DNA of 64,000 nucleotides from Halorubrum sp. DM2 (GTDB lineage: Archaea > Halobacteriota > Halobacteria > Halobacteriales > Haloferacaceae): the NCBI RefSeq assembly GCF_901686465.1, contig NZ_LR594487.1, positions 1,981,650 through 2,045,649 of the forward strand, in the 5' to 3' direction. The position numbers were made by a program, and so were the translations under genes. Each line of letters begins with the position of its first letter. Position 1 is the stretch's first letter. The notes under the pieces are model-generated. The model did not search any database. It was not told the origin of the DNA and was given only the letters and a program-made list of their open reading frames with translations. Shown here one piece after another: positions 1 through 8,436 of the stretch.

Positions 1-190
1 TGATCTCTTCCTGATCGGCCAACAGCCGTCGGAACCTGACGCCCGGCGTCCGACGCGCGCGGAGTACGACGACGACGGCCGCGACGGTAACCAGGGCGAC
101 GAGCGCTACGCCGACGGCGATCTCCGGGTTCTCCCGGAGCACGGCTTGCGCCTGCGAGAGTCCGTCATCGGCCGCGCTCATCGGTCGCAT
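1..190 (-). CDS. Partial single-span membrane protein, unknown function
   Basis: Only the N-terminal 63 or so codons are inside the window; the gene runs off the left edge. The reverse strand opens with ATG at 190, with an in-frame ATG at 181 as an alternative. About 23 polar residues are followed by a hydrophobic stretch at residues 24-43 and then a basic patch (RARR), which fits a membrane anchor with the rest of the protein in the cytoplasm. I do not recognise the family from this fragment. The 122 bases between this start and the next gene hold nothing else I can see. Confidence 0.5.
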   Translation of the reverse strand, partial: MRPMSAADDGLSQAQAVLRENPEIAVGVALVALVTVAAVVVVLRARRTPGVRFRRLLADQEEI

Positions 191-312
191 GGATTGTAGC
201 CACTCGTCCCCGACACATGAAGCTTCGTTGCCGTTCCGACCGACTGAGACCGACGGAATCGAACGCAGTCAGGCGGTCTCGTGTTGATACGGGTCCTTTC
301 CTCCGATTTGGG

Positions 313-1215
313 CTACTCGGCCGCGGCCCGGTACGCGCGCACTGCCTCCCGGTACCCAGACCGGAACGTCGGATGGACGAACTCGTAGCCGAGGTCGCGG
401 AGCAGCGCGTTCGAACACCGCTTGCTCGTCCGGATCCGGCGCTCCGCGGCGGCGGAGAGATCTCCGGCCGCGATCCGTTCGTCCTTCGACAGTTTCTCCG
501 GGCGGGCCACGCCGCAGGCGTCCGCGAGCCAGTCGGCGAACGCGTGTTTATCGACCGGTTCGTCGTCGACGACGAGGACGACGCGGTCGCGCGCGCGGTC
601 CGTCTCTAACAGGTGCCGGATCGATCCCGCCGCGTCGTCGCGGTGGACCATGTTCAGGTAGCCGGCGGTCACCGGTCCCTCCACGTACCGTTTCAGCCGG
701 TACCGGTCCGGCCCGTACAGTCCCGCGAATCGAACGACCGTCCCGTCGATCCCCGCGTCGGCCGCGCGCTCCGCCGCGATCCGTTCGGCCTCGGCGAGGA
801 CGCGCGTCTTCTCCGTGGTGGGTTCGACCGGCGTCTCCTCGTCGACCCACCCGCCGTCGTGGTCTCCGTACACGCCGGTCGAGGACGTGTACACCAGCCT
901 GTCCGGCGGGGACGCCCGCGACCCGTACTCGTCGACGACGTTCGCCAGCCCGTCGACGTACACCTCGCGCGCCGCGTCCGCGCCGCGACCGCCGGAGCTG
1001 GCCGCGAAGACGACGGCGTCCGCGTCCGGCAGCACCTCCAGCGACTCCGGCTCGGTCGCGTCCGCACGCACGGCCTCGACGTCGGGGCCGACGGCAGAGA
1101 CCGCGTCGAGTCCGGCGTCGGACCGCCGGACGCCGGTCACCGCGTGGCCGCGAGCGTCGAGCCCTTCCGCCAGCGCCAGCCCGACGTAGCCGCAGCCGAC
1201 GACGACGACCCTCAT
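313..1215 (-). CDS. NAD-dependent epimerase/dehydratase-like protein (atypical SDR)
   Basis: A 300-residue Rossmann-fold protein. The N-terminus has the dinucleotide-binding motif GCGYVGLA (residues 7-14), and the middle has the SDR strand YTSSTGVYGD. The usual YxxxK catalytic pair is not intact: the lysine of PTTEK is present but the position four before it is proline. This matches the YeeZ-type atypical extended SDRs, whose chemistry is poorly known. The start overlaps the stop of the upstream gene by 4 bases (ATGA), so the two are probably translated together. The substrate cannot be inferred from context. Confidence 0.75.
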   Translation of the reverse strand: MRVVVVGCGYVGLALAEGLDARGHAVTGVRRSDAGLDAVSAVGPDVEAVRADATEPESLEVLPDADAVVFAASSGGRGADAAREVYVDGLANVVDEYGSRASPPDRLVYTSSTGVYGDHDGGWVDEETPVEPTTEKTRVLAEAERIAAERAADAGIDGTVVRFAGLYGPDRYRLKRYVEGPVTAGYLNMVHRDDAAGSIRHLLETDRARDRVVLVVDDEPVDKHAFADWLADACGVARPEKLSKDERIAAGDLSAAAERRIRTSKRCSNALLRDLGYEFVHPTFRSGYREAVRAYRAAAE

Positions 1216-1664
1216 CGCTTCCGCCGTTCGATGACCGCGAGTATCTCCGCGAGCTGTCCGAGCGTCATCGGGGCCCGCCCCTCCAGCGCCTGCTGGACCT
1301 CCTGGCCGGTGAGGTCGGCGTCGATCTTCGCTGCGATCGCGTCGACGTCGAGGACGGCGGTCGCCATCCCCATCAGCAGGTGGTCACGGACTTCCGCGAC
1401 CATCGCGTCGGCGTTGCGGGCCGCGTCGGCCGCCGCGAGGACGGCTGCGGCGTCCTCGACTGCCATCCCGCCGACGCCGCCGTCGCGGGCGGCGGTCGCG
1501 TCCGCCTCGGTCAGTCCGATCTCATCGACGAGTCGATCGACTTCCACGCTCGCCGCCGCCTCTGTCACCATCGCCTCGAACGCGTCGAGCAGATCCGCCG
1601 CCGCCGGCTCGTCGGCGTCGACGGCGGCGAACTCAGACCCGCCCTCGACGACTTCGTGGAACAT
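1212..1664 (-). CDS. DUF5791-like helical protein
   Basis: I place the start at ATG 1664, giving 150 residues; a longer open frame upstream lacks typical sequence. The protein is acidic and helical. Its C-terminal part (DHLLMGMATAVLDVDAIAA, then QQALEGRAPMTLGQLAEI) matches my memory of the haloarchaeal DUF5791 family, which has no assigned function. The methionine-rich DHLLMGM segment and the helix-turn-like EGRAPMTL segment are the most conserved-looking parts. It shares a 4-base stop/start overlap with the downstream SDR gene. Confidence 0.65.
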   Translation of the reverse strand: MFHEVVEGGSEFAAVDADEPAAADLLDAFEAMVTEAAASVEVDRLVDEIGLTEADATAARDGGVGGMAVEDAAAVLAAADAARNADAMVAEVRDHLLMGMATAVLDVDAIAAKIDADLTGQEVQQALEGRAPMTLGQLAEILAVIERRKR

Positions 1665-1753
1665 GGTCTCACTCCGTCGCGGCGTCTCAAAACGCCTGCG
1701 GTCGGACGCGTCCCGACCGTTCCGCGTCCCGACCTTCCGATCGGCTCCGACGT

Positions 1754-4700
1754 TCACCTCCCCGCACACTCGTCGGTCGCGGCGGCCGACGCGGTCAGCG
1801 GCCCCGGACACGGCCAGCCGCCGGACGTTTCCTCGCGCGTCCCGTCGACGTCGCCGACGCCCGGCGGCCCGGCGGGGACCGCCACGACGACGACTGTCCG
1901 CGTCTCGAACGCGACCGGTTCCGTGCTGCCGAGCGCGACCGACTCGCCGTCCACGTCGATACGGACCTCGCCGGATTCCCTGACGTACTCGAACGGACGC
2001 CCCGGCGTTCCGACGTCTGCTCGGAGCGCGAACCGCGGATACTCCCCCCGGACCTCGACGTTCCACGCGTTGACCGTTGCCACCCAGTATCCGGGGACCG
2101 GCGCGACCGGCAGCCCCGCCCCGACGCTCCGAACGGGCTTCGGGACCCGGTCGTTCGGAACCGACGCGATCGCCGACTCCGCGCGGCCCTCGATCGCCGA
2201 CTCGACCTCGTCCCGCCGGATCTCCCGGGACGCGGCCGTGGTCGCGTCGACGAATCGGGCGGGGATCCGGACCGCGTCGCGTCCCGCCGCACTCCGCGTC
2301 TCCACGCGGAGGTGCGCCGCGAGTCCGATCCGTTCGGCCCTCGACAGCGACCCGACTCGGGCCGCCTCGCTCGCGACCCGGTCCGGGTACTCGCCCTCGC
2401 CGACAGCGACCGCCCTGTCGCCGAGCGAGTCGTATCCCGAGGCGGCACGCTCCAACGCGCTCTGCCGCTGTTCACGCGAGAGGTCGGTCCGGTCCGCGAG
2501 TCGCTCCGCCAGCGCGTCGTCGACGCGCCGCAGCGAGCCGTCGATCCGTCCGGCGAGCGCCCGCCGATCCGCGCGCAGGTCGTCGTCGTCGGCCGCGGCG
2601 AGCGCCTCGTCCGCGGCGAGGAGCGACCGTCCGGCGACATCGAGGCGAACCGTGTCGTCGGTGCCGAGGATCCGGTCGGCGATGCCGCCGGACACGTCGC
2701 TGTACGGGAGCGTGACGTAGTTCACGTTTCGCGTCGCGAGCGGTCGCGTCGTCGTGCCGTCGACGCCCTCGAGGCGCTCGCCGTCGACCGCTGTCCGCGG
2801 GAGGTACCCGGGCGATCCCTCCGGCGCGAACGTGACCTCGCCGCCCGGCCCCCCGTCGCCGACGGCGTAGCTCCCGGGGTCGCGGGCGGCCTCGCGGCTG
2901 GCGATCACTTCGCCGACAGGCGGGCCGCCGAACGCGTCGTTCACCCGATCCAAGACGCCGTCAGTCGCCTCTTTTCGATCCTCGGCAGCCGCCTGCAACT
3001 CCTCGATCACGGCGTCGAGGTACGCGTCGCGGGCGGCGACCCGTCCGCGGTCGACCGCCCCGTCGTACCGCGACGGCGCGTCGCGGAGCGTATCGCGCCG
3101 CTCGCGCACGGTCGCGGCGAGGTCCCGATACGGGCTCGACTCACCGATTGCGGCGTCGGTCATCGACGCCTCGGTCTCCAAGTCGCGGACGCGCTCCGAC
3201 AGCGACGAGATATCGGTCGCGATCCGGTCGAGGTCCGCGTCCGATCGCTCTCCGTACACGACCGTCGACCGCGTCTCGTCCCCGTCCTCGACGGCGTCGC
3301 GCGCGAACCGGTCGACGTCACCGGTCGTCTCGACGTTCAGCTCCGCCGCCGCGGCCGCCGGGGTGTCGGTAAGGTCCGGCCCGTCGACATCGCGGCCGCC
3401 GCCGAACGTCGCCGTCGGCCTGTCGGGCGCGCCGTCCCGCGGCGCGTACGTTCCGGTCACCGAGACCCGGACGCGGTATCGGTCCGTCGCCTCGTCTCGC
3501 GTCACGGTGCGGTCGACGCTCACGCTTTGGACCGTCCCGTTCGGTCCGCGCTCGACGATCCGCCGCTCCCACGTCGCCGTCGCCGCCCGCTCGACGACGA
3601 CCTCCCGCGTCGCGTCCCCGAACGAGACCGACTCGCCGGCCGACACCGGTCCGCCGTCGGTCCCCGGGTTGAGACCGCTGCCGTCCACGACGCGGACTCG
3701 CTCCGTCCGCGACCCGTCGACCCGCCGCCAAGGCTCATCGAGAAGCGAATGTGGGCGCGCCGGCGTCACGTGTCCCCCGTCGCGAATCCGCGTCGTCTCC
3801 GTCTCCGCGGTCGCCTCGACGCGGTGGCTCCGCCGCACGATCCCGTCGAGGTCGTCGTGAACGCTGGTCGCGGCGCGGTCGGCCGCGTGACCGACCTCGA
3901 CCGACGCGGTCTCGCTCGTCGGGTCCGCCGACGGACGGAACGCCGCGTCCTCGCTCGCGGCTCGGTCCCCGCCGGACGCCGCACTCCTCCGGTCGCCTCC
4001 ACTCGTCGGCGTCGGCGCGCCGAGGACGGCGTCGGTCCAGGAGGCCTCGTGGACGCCGGTCGGCGACAGGAGATCAGTGACTCCCGTCCGGGCGGTCGCA
4101 CGGGCGACGCCGCCGCGCGCGTCTGGGTCGCTGGTACCGAACACGTCCCGCTGGACGCGGACGATCCCGGCGTTCGTCGACAGCTCCACGTGGCGGTTCG
4201 CGACGACGTTCTCGACGGGTGCGCCGGCGTACTGGCCATATCCGCGCGCCCACGCCATCGCGTAGAGGCTCGCGGTGAGCTGCCGACCGAGCCCCGGGCC
4301 CTCGACGGGTCCGCGGTCGAGGCGCGTCTCGAACCGCTCGGTCCGCTCGTGGGCGGCCACCGTTGGCACGGCGACCGTGACCGTCCGCGGTCGGGTCCGG
4401 TTCACGACGGCGCGGCCGTTCCGGGTTGCGGTCGTCACGACGCCCTCGAAGGTCACCCGCGTCGCGGTCCCGTTCGCGACCGATTCGACCCGGACCCGCT
4501 CCCGCGCGGCGACGAGGTCGTCCGCCGACTCCGCCGGCAGCGACGCGTTCGCTTCGACCCCGCCGACCTCCCTCTCGACCGCGTTCAGCGCTTCCGCTCC
4601 GGCGAGCGCGAGTCGGATCCGGAACGCGTCCTCGAAGGCCGACTTCTCGCGGACCGCTCGGGACGCCGGTCCGGATCCGCTCGGCGCGCGCGTCACCGGC

Positions 4701-4966
4701 TCCGACGCCGCGTCGTGGGCGGCCTCCCGGGCGGCGCTCCTGAGCGCCGCGGTGGCGTCGGCGTCGACCCGCTCGACGGCGCGTTCCACGCGGCGGTCCT
4801 CGCCGACCAGCCCCTGATCGGCGAGTCCGGCCGCGTACGCCGAACTCGTCACGAGCAGCAGCACGCCGACGAGCGCGAAGGGAACCCGCGCCCGCTCGTC
4901 GACGACGAACGTCCGCGGGCGTCGCCCGCGCGACCGATCGCGGCGATGGTTCCCCACGCTTACCAC
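1754..4966 (-). CDS. Large pilus-cluster membrane protein (DUF7286-like)
   Basis: A 1070-residue protein with a basic N-terminus and one membrane helix at about residues 29-47. The rest is a very long, acidic, presumably extracellular region with predicted helical stretches rich in Arg/Glu/Asp around residues 560-680 and short beta-rich segments. It is the last gene of the pilB-pilC cluster and overlaps the preceding gene's stop by a few bases; the start is GTG at 4966. I associate it with DUF7286, a family found in haloarchaeal type IV pilus-like loci. A structural or adhesive role at the surface is inference from position and topology only. It is exceptionally long beside its 150-210 residue neighbours. 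Confidence 0.7.
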   Translation of the reverse strand: MVSVGNHRRDRSRGRRPRTFVVDERARVPFALVGVLLLVTSSAYAAGLADQGLVGEDRRVERAVERVDADATAALRSAAREAAHDAASEPVTRAPSGSGPASRAVREKSAFEDAFRIRLALAGAEALNAVEREVGGVEANASLPAESADDLVAARERVRVESVANGTATRVTFEGVVTTATRNGRAVVNRTRPRTVTVAVPTVAAHERTERFETRLDRGPVEGPGLGRQLTASLYAMAWARGYGQYAGAPVENVVANRHVELSTNAGIVRVQRDVFGTSDPDARGGVARATARTGVTDLLSPTGVHEASWTDAVLGAPTPTSGGDRRSAASGGDRAASEDAAFRPSADPTSETASVEVGHAADRAATSVHDDLDGIVRRSHRVEATAETETTRIRDGGHVTPARPHSLLDEPWRRVDGSRTERVRVVDGSGLNPGTDGGPVSAGESVSFGDATREVVVERAATATWERRIVERGPNGTVQSVSVDRTVTRDEATDRYRVRVSVTGTYAPRDGAPDRPTATFGGGRDVDGPDLTDTPAAAAAELNVETTGDVDRFARDAVEDGDETRSTVVYGERSDADLDRIATDISSLSERVRDLETEASMTDAAIGESSPYRDLAATVRERRDTLRDAPSRYDGAVDRGRVAARDAYLDAVIEELQAAAEDRKEATDGVLDRVNDAFGGPPVGEVIASREAARDPGSYAVGDGGPGGEVTFAPEGSPGYLPRTAVDGERLEGVDGTTTRPLATRNVNYVTLPYSDVSGGIADRILGTDDTVRLDVAGRSLLAADEALAAADDDDLRADRRALAGRIDGSLRRVDDALAERLADRTDLSREQRQSALERAASGYDSLGDRAVAVGEGEYPDRVASEAARVGSLSRAERIGLAAHLRVETRSAAGRDAVRIPARFVDATTAASREIRRDEVESAIEGRAESAIASVPNDRVPKPVRSVGAGLPVAPVPGYWVATVNAWNVEVRGEYPRFALRADVGTPGRPFEYVRESGEVRIDVDGESVALGSTEPVAFETRTVVVVAVPAGPPGVGDVDGTREETSGGWPCPGPLTASAAATDECAGR

Positions 4967-5592
4967 CTCCGGACGACGATCCGAACGACGCTTTCGGACG
5001 ACCGTGTTCCGTCCTCCGGGTCAACGTCGGTCGGCACCGGCTGTCTGGTGACGGCGAGGGTGACGTCCGCGTTCCGCGGCGGTCGGGGGCCGACGGCGAC
5101 CGCGTCCGAGCGATCGGTTGACCCCCCTCCCGAGGTTTGCCCGCCGACCGCCCATCCCGGCACCGCGGTGTCGGCGATCGGGCGCGGGTACGACCCCTCT
5201 TCGGCCCACGCGGGGCGGGACGTGTCACGCAGCGAGACCATTGGGGAGCCGCCGGCGTCCCGCTCCTCGTCCGTCTCCACCGTCACGTCGACCCGCGTCC
5301 GCGGATCCAGACCCGCGCGGACGGCCTCGGTGGCCCGGCGGTCGAACGTGCCCTCCGCGTCTCGCTCGGCGATCAGCGCGAGCAGTTCCGCGCGGGTCGC
5401 GTGGACGCGTCGCGTTCCGTTCGGCGCGTCGGCGTCGGCGTACGTCACCGTCGCGGTCTCGGTGACGAGCCGGTCTGCGGCATCGCTCGCGCCGGGGCCG
5501 TCGGGACCGCCGGCGTCGCTCGCCCCGAGCGCGACGACGCTCGCGGAGACGCAGAGCAGCAGCACGGTCACGTCGAGAACGGTGCTGGTCAC
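4960..5592 (-). CDS. Pilus-cluster single-span protein (DUF7284-like)
   Basis: The 210-residue frame starts at GTG 5592, whose first bases overlap the upstream stop as GTGA. A long open frame continues upstream but lies inside the previous gene. The N-terminus is a hydrophobic helix at about residues 6-24 (TSTVLDVTVLLLCVSASVVA) followed by a polar exported-looking domain. The pattern resembles DUF7284, which recurs beside pilB/pilC genes in haloarchaea. A pilin-like or assembly-platform role is inference. Confidence 0.7.
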   Translation of the reverse strand: MTSTVLDVTVLLLCVSASVVALGASDAGGPDGPGASDAADRLVTETATVTYADADAPNGTRRVHATRAELLALIAERDAEGTFDRRATEAVRAGLDPRTRVDVTVETDEERDAGGSPMVSLRDTSRPAWAEEGSYPRPIADTAVPGWAVGGQTSGGGSTDRSDAVAVGPRPPRNADVTLAVTRQPVPTDVDPEDGTRSSESVVRIVVRRW

Positions 5593-6050
5593 CGCCACAC
5601 CACCGCCCGGAGCGTTCCGCGGACGTTCCTCCCGGGACCCACCCGGACCGTCACCCGTCGCTCCGCGACCGCGACCGCCCCCGGCGACCGAACTCCCGGC
5701 GGTCCCGGAGCGTCCGGTCCCGACGCGGCCAGCCAGCGCTCGCCGTTCGCCTCCAGTTCGACGGCGGTCGCCGTCCCCGGGACTTCGACCCGGCGCAGCC
5801 GATCGGGATCGACGACGCCGCCGACGGTCGTCGCCCGCTCGGCGCGGTCGAGCGCCGCGTCCGCCGACTGCCGGGACCGATCGGGCGCGGCGTCGTCGAG
5901 CGCACCGGCGTACAGCCCCAAGGCGAGACCGACGACGACTACCGCGACGAGCGCGGCGACCGGTTCGACGGCCGCCCGGTCGGCGGCGGAGAACGTGGCG
6001 GTCGGTCTCTCGGTGTCTTCCAGCGCGCTCGCCGCGAGGTCTCGCGACAC
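5589..6050 (-). CDS. Pilus-cluster single-span protein (DUF7285-like)
   Basis: This 153-residue protein starts at GTG 6050, six bases after the upstream stop. After about 28 polar residues it has a membrane segment at about residues 30-50 beginning VEPVAALVAVV; the polar-EP-hydrophobic order is typical of the DUF7285 family of haloarchaeal pilus loci. The C-terminal domain ends RAVVWR and overlaps the next gene as GTGA. A minor pilin-like protein is possible, but I see no proven prepilin peptidase site. Confidence 0.7.
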   Translation of the reverse strand: MSRDLAASALEDTERPTATFSAADRAAVEPVAALVAVVVVGLALGLYAGALDDAAPDRSRQSADAALDRAERATTVGGVVDPDRLRRVEVPGTATAVELEANGERWLAASGPDAPGPPGVRSPGAVAVAERRVTVRVGPGRNVRGTLRAVVWR

Positions 6051-6056
6051 GCGAGA

Positions 6057-6551
6057 TCACCCGACGAGCGTGACGCGGACCTCACCGTAGTGGACCCGCC
6101 GGACCGTGATCCGGTCCGGAGCCGGAACCCATTCCGGGTCGCTCGCTCTCGCGCGTTCGGCCGCCGCCGCGAACGCGGCCGGATCGTCGAACGCGGCATC
6201 TGGAGGGACGCCGTCGAGCACCCGTCGAAGCCGCGCGTCCGTCGTCGCGTTCTCTGCCGTTCCCGCTCGTACCACCGGCGTGATCCGCGGGGCGTCGAGC
6301 GCCGCCCGCGCCGTCCCTCGGTCGTCGCCGAGAGAGACGGCGTCGTCCGTGAGGCGGAGCCGATCCGCCGCGATTCCGTGTTCGGCCGTCGCGGGGTACT
6401 CTCCGTCAGCGACCGAGTCGACCGTGCGCGCAACGCCGTCTGCGTCGGGCGGCGGCGAGGCGGGGAACGCCGCGGCCACGCCGGCGGTCGCGACGCTCAC
6501 GACGGCCAGGCCGAGCCACGCGTACGTGGCGTCGAGGTGCGTCTCGAACAT
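6057..6551 (-). CDS. Pilus-cluster single-span protein (DUF7283-like)
   Basis: A 164-residue protein starting at ATG 6551, with a TATA element 22-31 bases upstream, so it probably begins a leaderless transcript of its own that continues into the next three genes. It has one N-terminal membrane helix (about residues 10-28) and a polar domain ending VRVTLVG. The proline-rich segment ASPPPDADG after the helix and the overall plan match DUF7283. It is separated from pilC by 88 bases, the only sizeable gap inside the cluster. Confidence 0.7.
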   Translation of the reverse strand: MFETHLDATYAWLGLAVVSVATAGVAAAFPASPPPDADGVARTVDSVADGEYPATAEHGIAADRLRLTDDAVSLGDDRGTARAALDAPRITPVVRAGTAENATTDARLRRVLDGVPPDAAFDDPAAFAAAAERARASDPEWVPAPDRITVRRVHYGEVRVTLVG

Positions 6552-6572
6552 GGGGCGGCTGGCCGCGGCTCC

Positions 6573-6582
6573 ATATATAAAT
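6573..6582 (-). promoter_or_regulatory. TATA element of the DUF7283-DUF7286 genes
   Basis: The minus strand reads ATTTATATATGG here, 22-31 bases before ATG 6551. The position fits a leaderless haloarchaeal promoter, and the TATA is strong. It splits the pilus cluster into two transcription units. Confidence 0.6.
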
Positions 6583-6639
6583 GATCGCCGGCGGCGGGTG
6601 CGTCTGTCCACCCGTCGTCCCGATTCCGTCGTCTCCCGC

Positions 6640-8436
6640 TCAAAACAGGAGTCCGGCACCGGCGAACGCGACGAGGAACGTCGCGGTGGCCGTCGGTAGC
6701 GCGATCCCGATCCGGTAGGCCACCAGCGTCCGATCGAACCCGCGCTCCAGCCCGGTCGCTAACCCGGTGAGCAGCGCGGCGAGCAGCAGCACGTACGTTC
6801 CCACGATCCGCCCGAGAACCGGGACCGACAGCGTTCCCGCACCGCCGGTCGCACCGCTTCCGCTCGCCGCCGTCCCGGCTCCGGCTGCCGCCGGTCCGCC
6901 GCCCGCGCTCACCCCGCCGCCGAGAGCGTCTACCCCGGCGGCCGCGCCGGCACCGAGACTGCCGACGTCGGCGGCGTCGATCCCCGTCGCGAGCGCGACG
7001 GTCGCCCCGCCGACGAGCGGCGCGAACACTGCCGCCGTGTTTGAGAGCGTCCCGGTCACGGTCGCCAGTTGGCGGCGGGCGTCGCGTTCGAGCTCGCGGA
7101 GCGACTCCAGCTGGTCCGCGAGCTCTAACAGCACGTCACCGGCGGGCCGGCCCTCCCGCGCGGCGACGGCGAGCAACGCGATCGCACTGCGGAGCCTTGG
7201 TGACGGGACCGTCTCCGCCGGTCCGCCCCGCCCGAGAAACGCCTCGCGGACGCCCACCCGAAGGGTGTCGCTGCGCCGTCCGGCGCGCTCGAACACCTCG
7301 CCGGTCGCGCCGTCGAGCCGCTCGCCGGCGTTCGCGACTGCGGTCTCGACGGCGACGCCCTCGGCCACGTCCCCGCCGATCACGGTCATCGCGTCCGGGA
7401 GCCCGCGTTCGATCTCGCGGACGTCCGACAGCACCGCCCGTCGGGGCCGCGCGATGACGAACAGGGTGCCCCCGACGCCGACGCCGACGCCGGCGACCGG
7501 CCACGCCCACGGTGCGACCGCCCGTGCGGCGACGACGGCCGCCACAGCGCCGATGGCGCAGCCGACGAGAACCGCGCTCCCCCACCGGTTTGGGACCTCG
7601 GGGTGGTCGCCGCCGATCTGCGGCGGCGGGAACGCAACGGGTCGATGCGAGAGCAGCCACGCCGAGGCGGCGACCAGCCCGCCGGGGAGCGCGACGAGAT
7701 ACAGGCCGGCGACGATCCCGGGACCGATCGCGACGCCGGCGGCAGCGCCGGCGGGCAGCAGCGCGATGAGCGCCAACGGCAGTAGCACGCCGAAGGCGTA
7801 CAGCGCGGAGACCGGCCCCCGAACCGCGCCGACGAACGACGCGAGCCGGTCCGTCGTCCCCGAGAGCGTCGCGTCGAGCGCTCGGTCCAGACACCGCCCG
7901 CGGCGTTCCGGCGGTGCGGTCGCCGCAGTTCGGACGAGCGCCGCGGCGCGGTCGATAGCCGGGAACCAGGGCCGCCACTCGCGGGCGAACGCCTGAAGAC
8001 CGCTCGTCGGTCCGTCCGCGCTCCCGCGTTCGTGTCGGGACAGCGCCGCGGCCAACGGTCCGTTACCGGTCCGGGCGGCGAACCCCACCGCGCGCTCGGT
8101 CGAGGGGTCGAGCCGCATCCGCAACACCAGTCGTCCGACCAGTCCGGGCGCAGCGCCGAGCGCCCGCGTCCGCCGGAGCGACGCGAGCCACACCGGCGCT
8201 CGGTGGACCGCGTGGACCCCGCCGACGGCGGCGGCCAACCCCACCGGTCCGGCCGCGACCGCGCCAGCGACGAGCCCAGCGACGACCGTGACGACGACGC
8301 CGACGGCGACCCCGGCCCGGTGCCCGAGGTCGACGACGCGCTCCGTGGACACGTCCCACCCGAGGAACGCAACCGCCCGGCGGAGCTCCGCCGACGCGGC
8401 CGAGTCGTCCGCAGTCCCCGACCCGGTCTCGGTCAT
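6640..8436 (-). CDS. pilC: Type IV pilus/Tad-like assembly membrane protein PilC
   Basis: This 598-residue polytopic protein belongs to the GspF/TadC type. It has hydrophobic clusters near residues 45-80, 215-275, 290-330 and at the C-terminus, plus cytoplasmic helical blocks such as DVREIERGLPDAMTVIGGDV and LRELERDARRQLATVTGTL that are characteristic of the family. It forms the membrane platform that works with the PilB ATPase. Its ATG overlaps the pilB stop as ATGA, so the two are co-translated. A glycine/alanine/serine-rich linker near residues 500-540 precedes the last membrane helices and is unusually low in complexity. Confidence 0.88.
   Translation of the reverse strand: MTETGSGTADDSAASAELRRAVAFLGWDVSTERVVDLGHRAGVAVGVVVTVVAGLVAGAVAAGPVGLAAAVGGVHAVHRAPVWLASLRRTRALGAAPGLVGRLVLRMRLDPSTERAVGFAARTGNGPLAAALSRHERGSADGPTSGLQAFAREWRPWFPAIDRAAALVRTAATAPPERRGRCLDRALDATLSGTTDRLASFVGAVRGPVSALYAFGVLLPLALIALLPAGAAAGVAIGPGIVAGLYLVALPGGLVAASAWLLSHRPVAFPPPQIGGDHPEVPNRWGSAVLVGCAIGAVAAVVAARAVAPWAWPVAGVGVGVGGTLFVIARPRRAVLSDVREIERGLPDAMTVIGGDVAEGVAVETAVANAGERLDGATGEVFERAGRRSDTLRVGVREAFLGRGGPAETVPSPRLRSAIALLAVAAREGRPAGDVLLELADQLESLRELERDARRQLATVTGTLSNTAAVFAPLVGGATVALATGIDAADVGSLGAGAAAGVDALGGGVSAGGGPAAAGAGTAASGSGATGGAGTLSVPVLGRIVGTYVLLLAALLTGLATGLERGFDRTLVAYRIGIALPTATATFLVAFAGAGLLF

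Noticed and set aside
2312-6073. Long open frame on the plus strand (over 1200 codons)
   Set aside because: It is antisense to four genes of the pilus cluster. High G+C keeps opposite frames open; its composition (runs of Arg/Pro) is typical of shadows.
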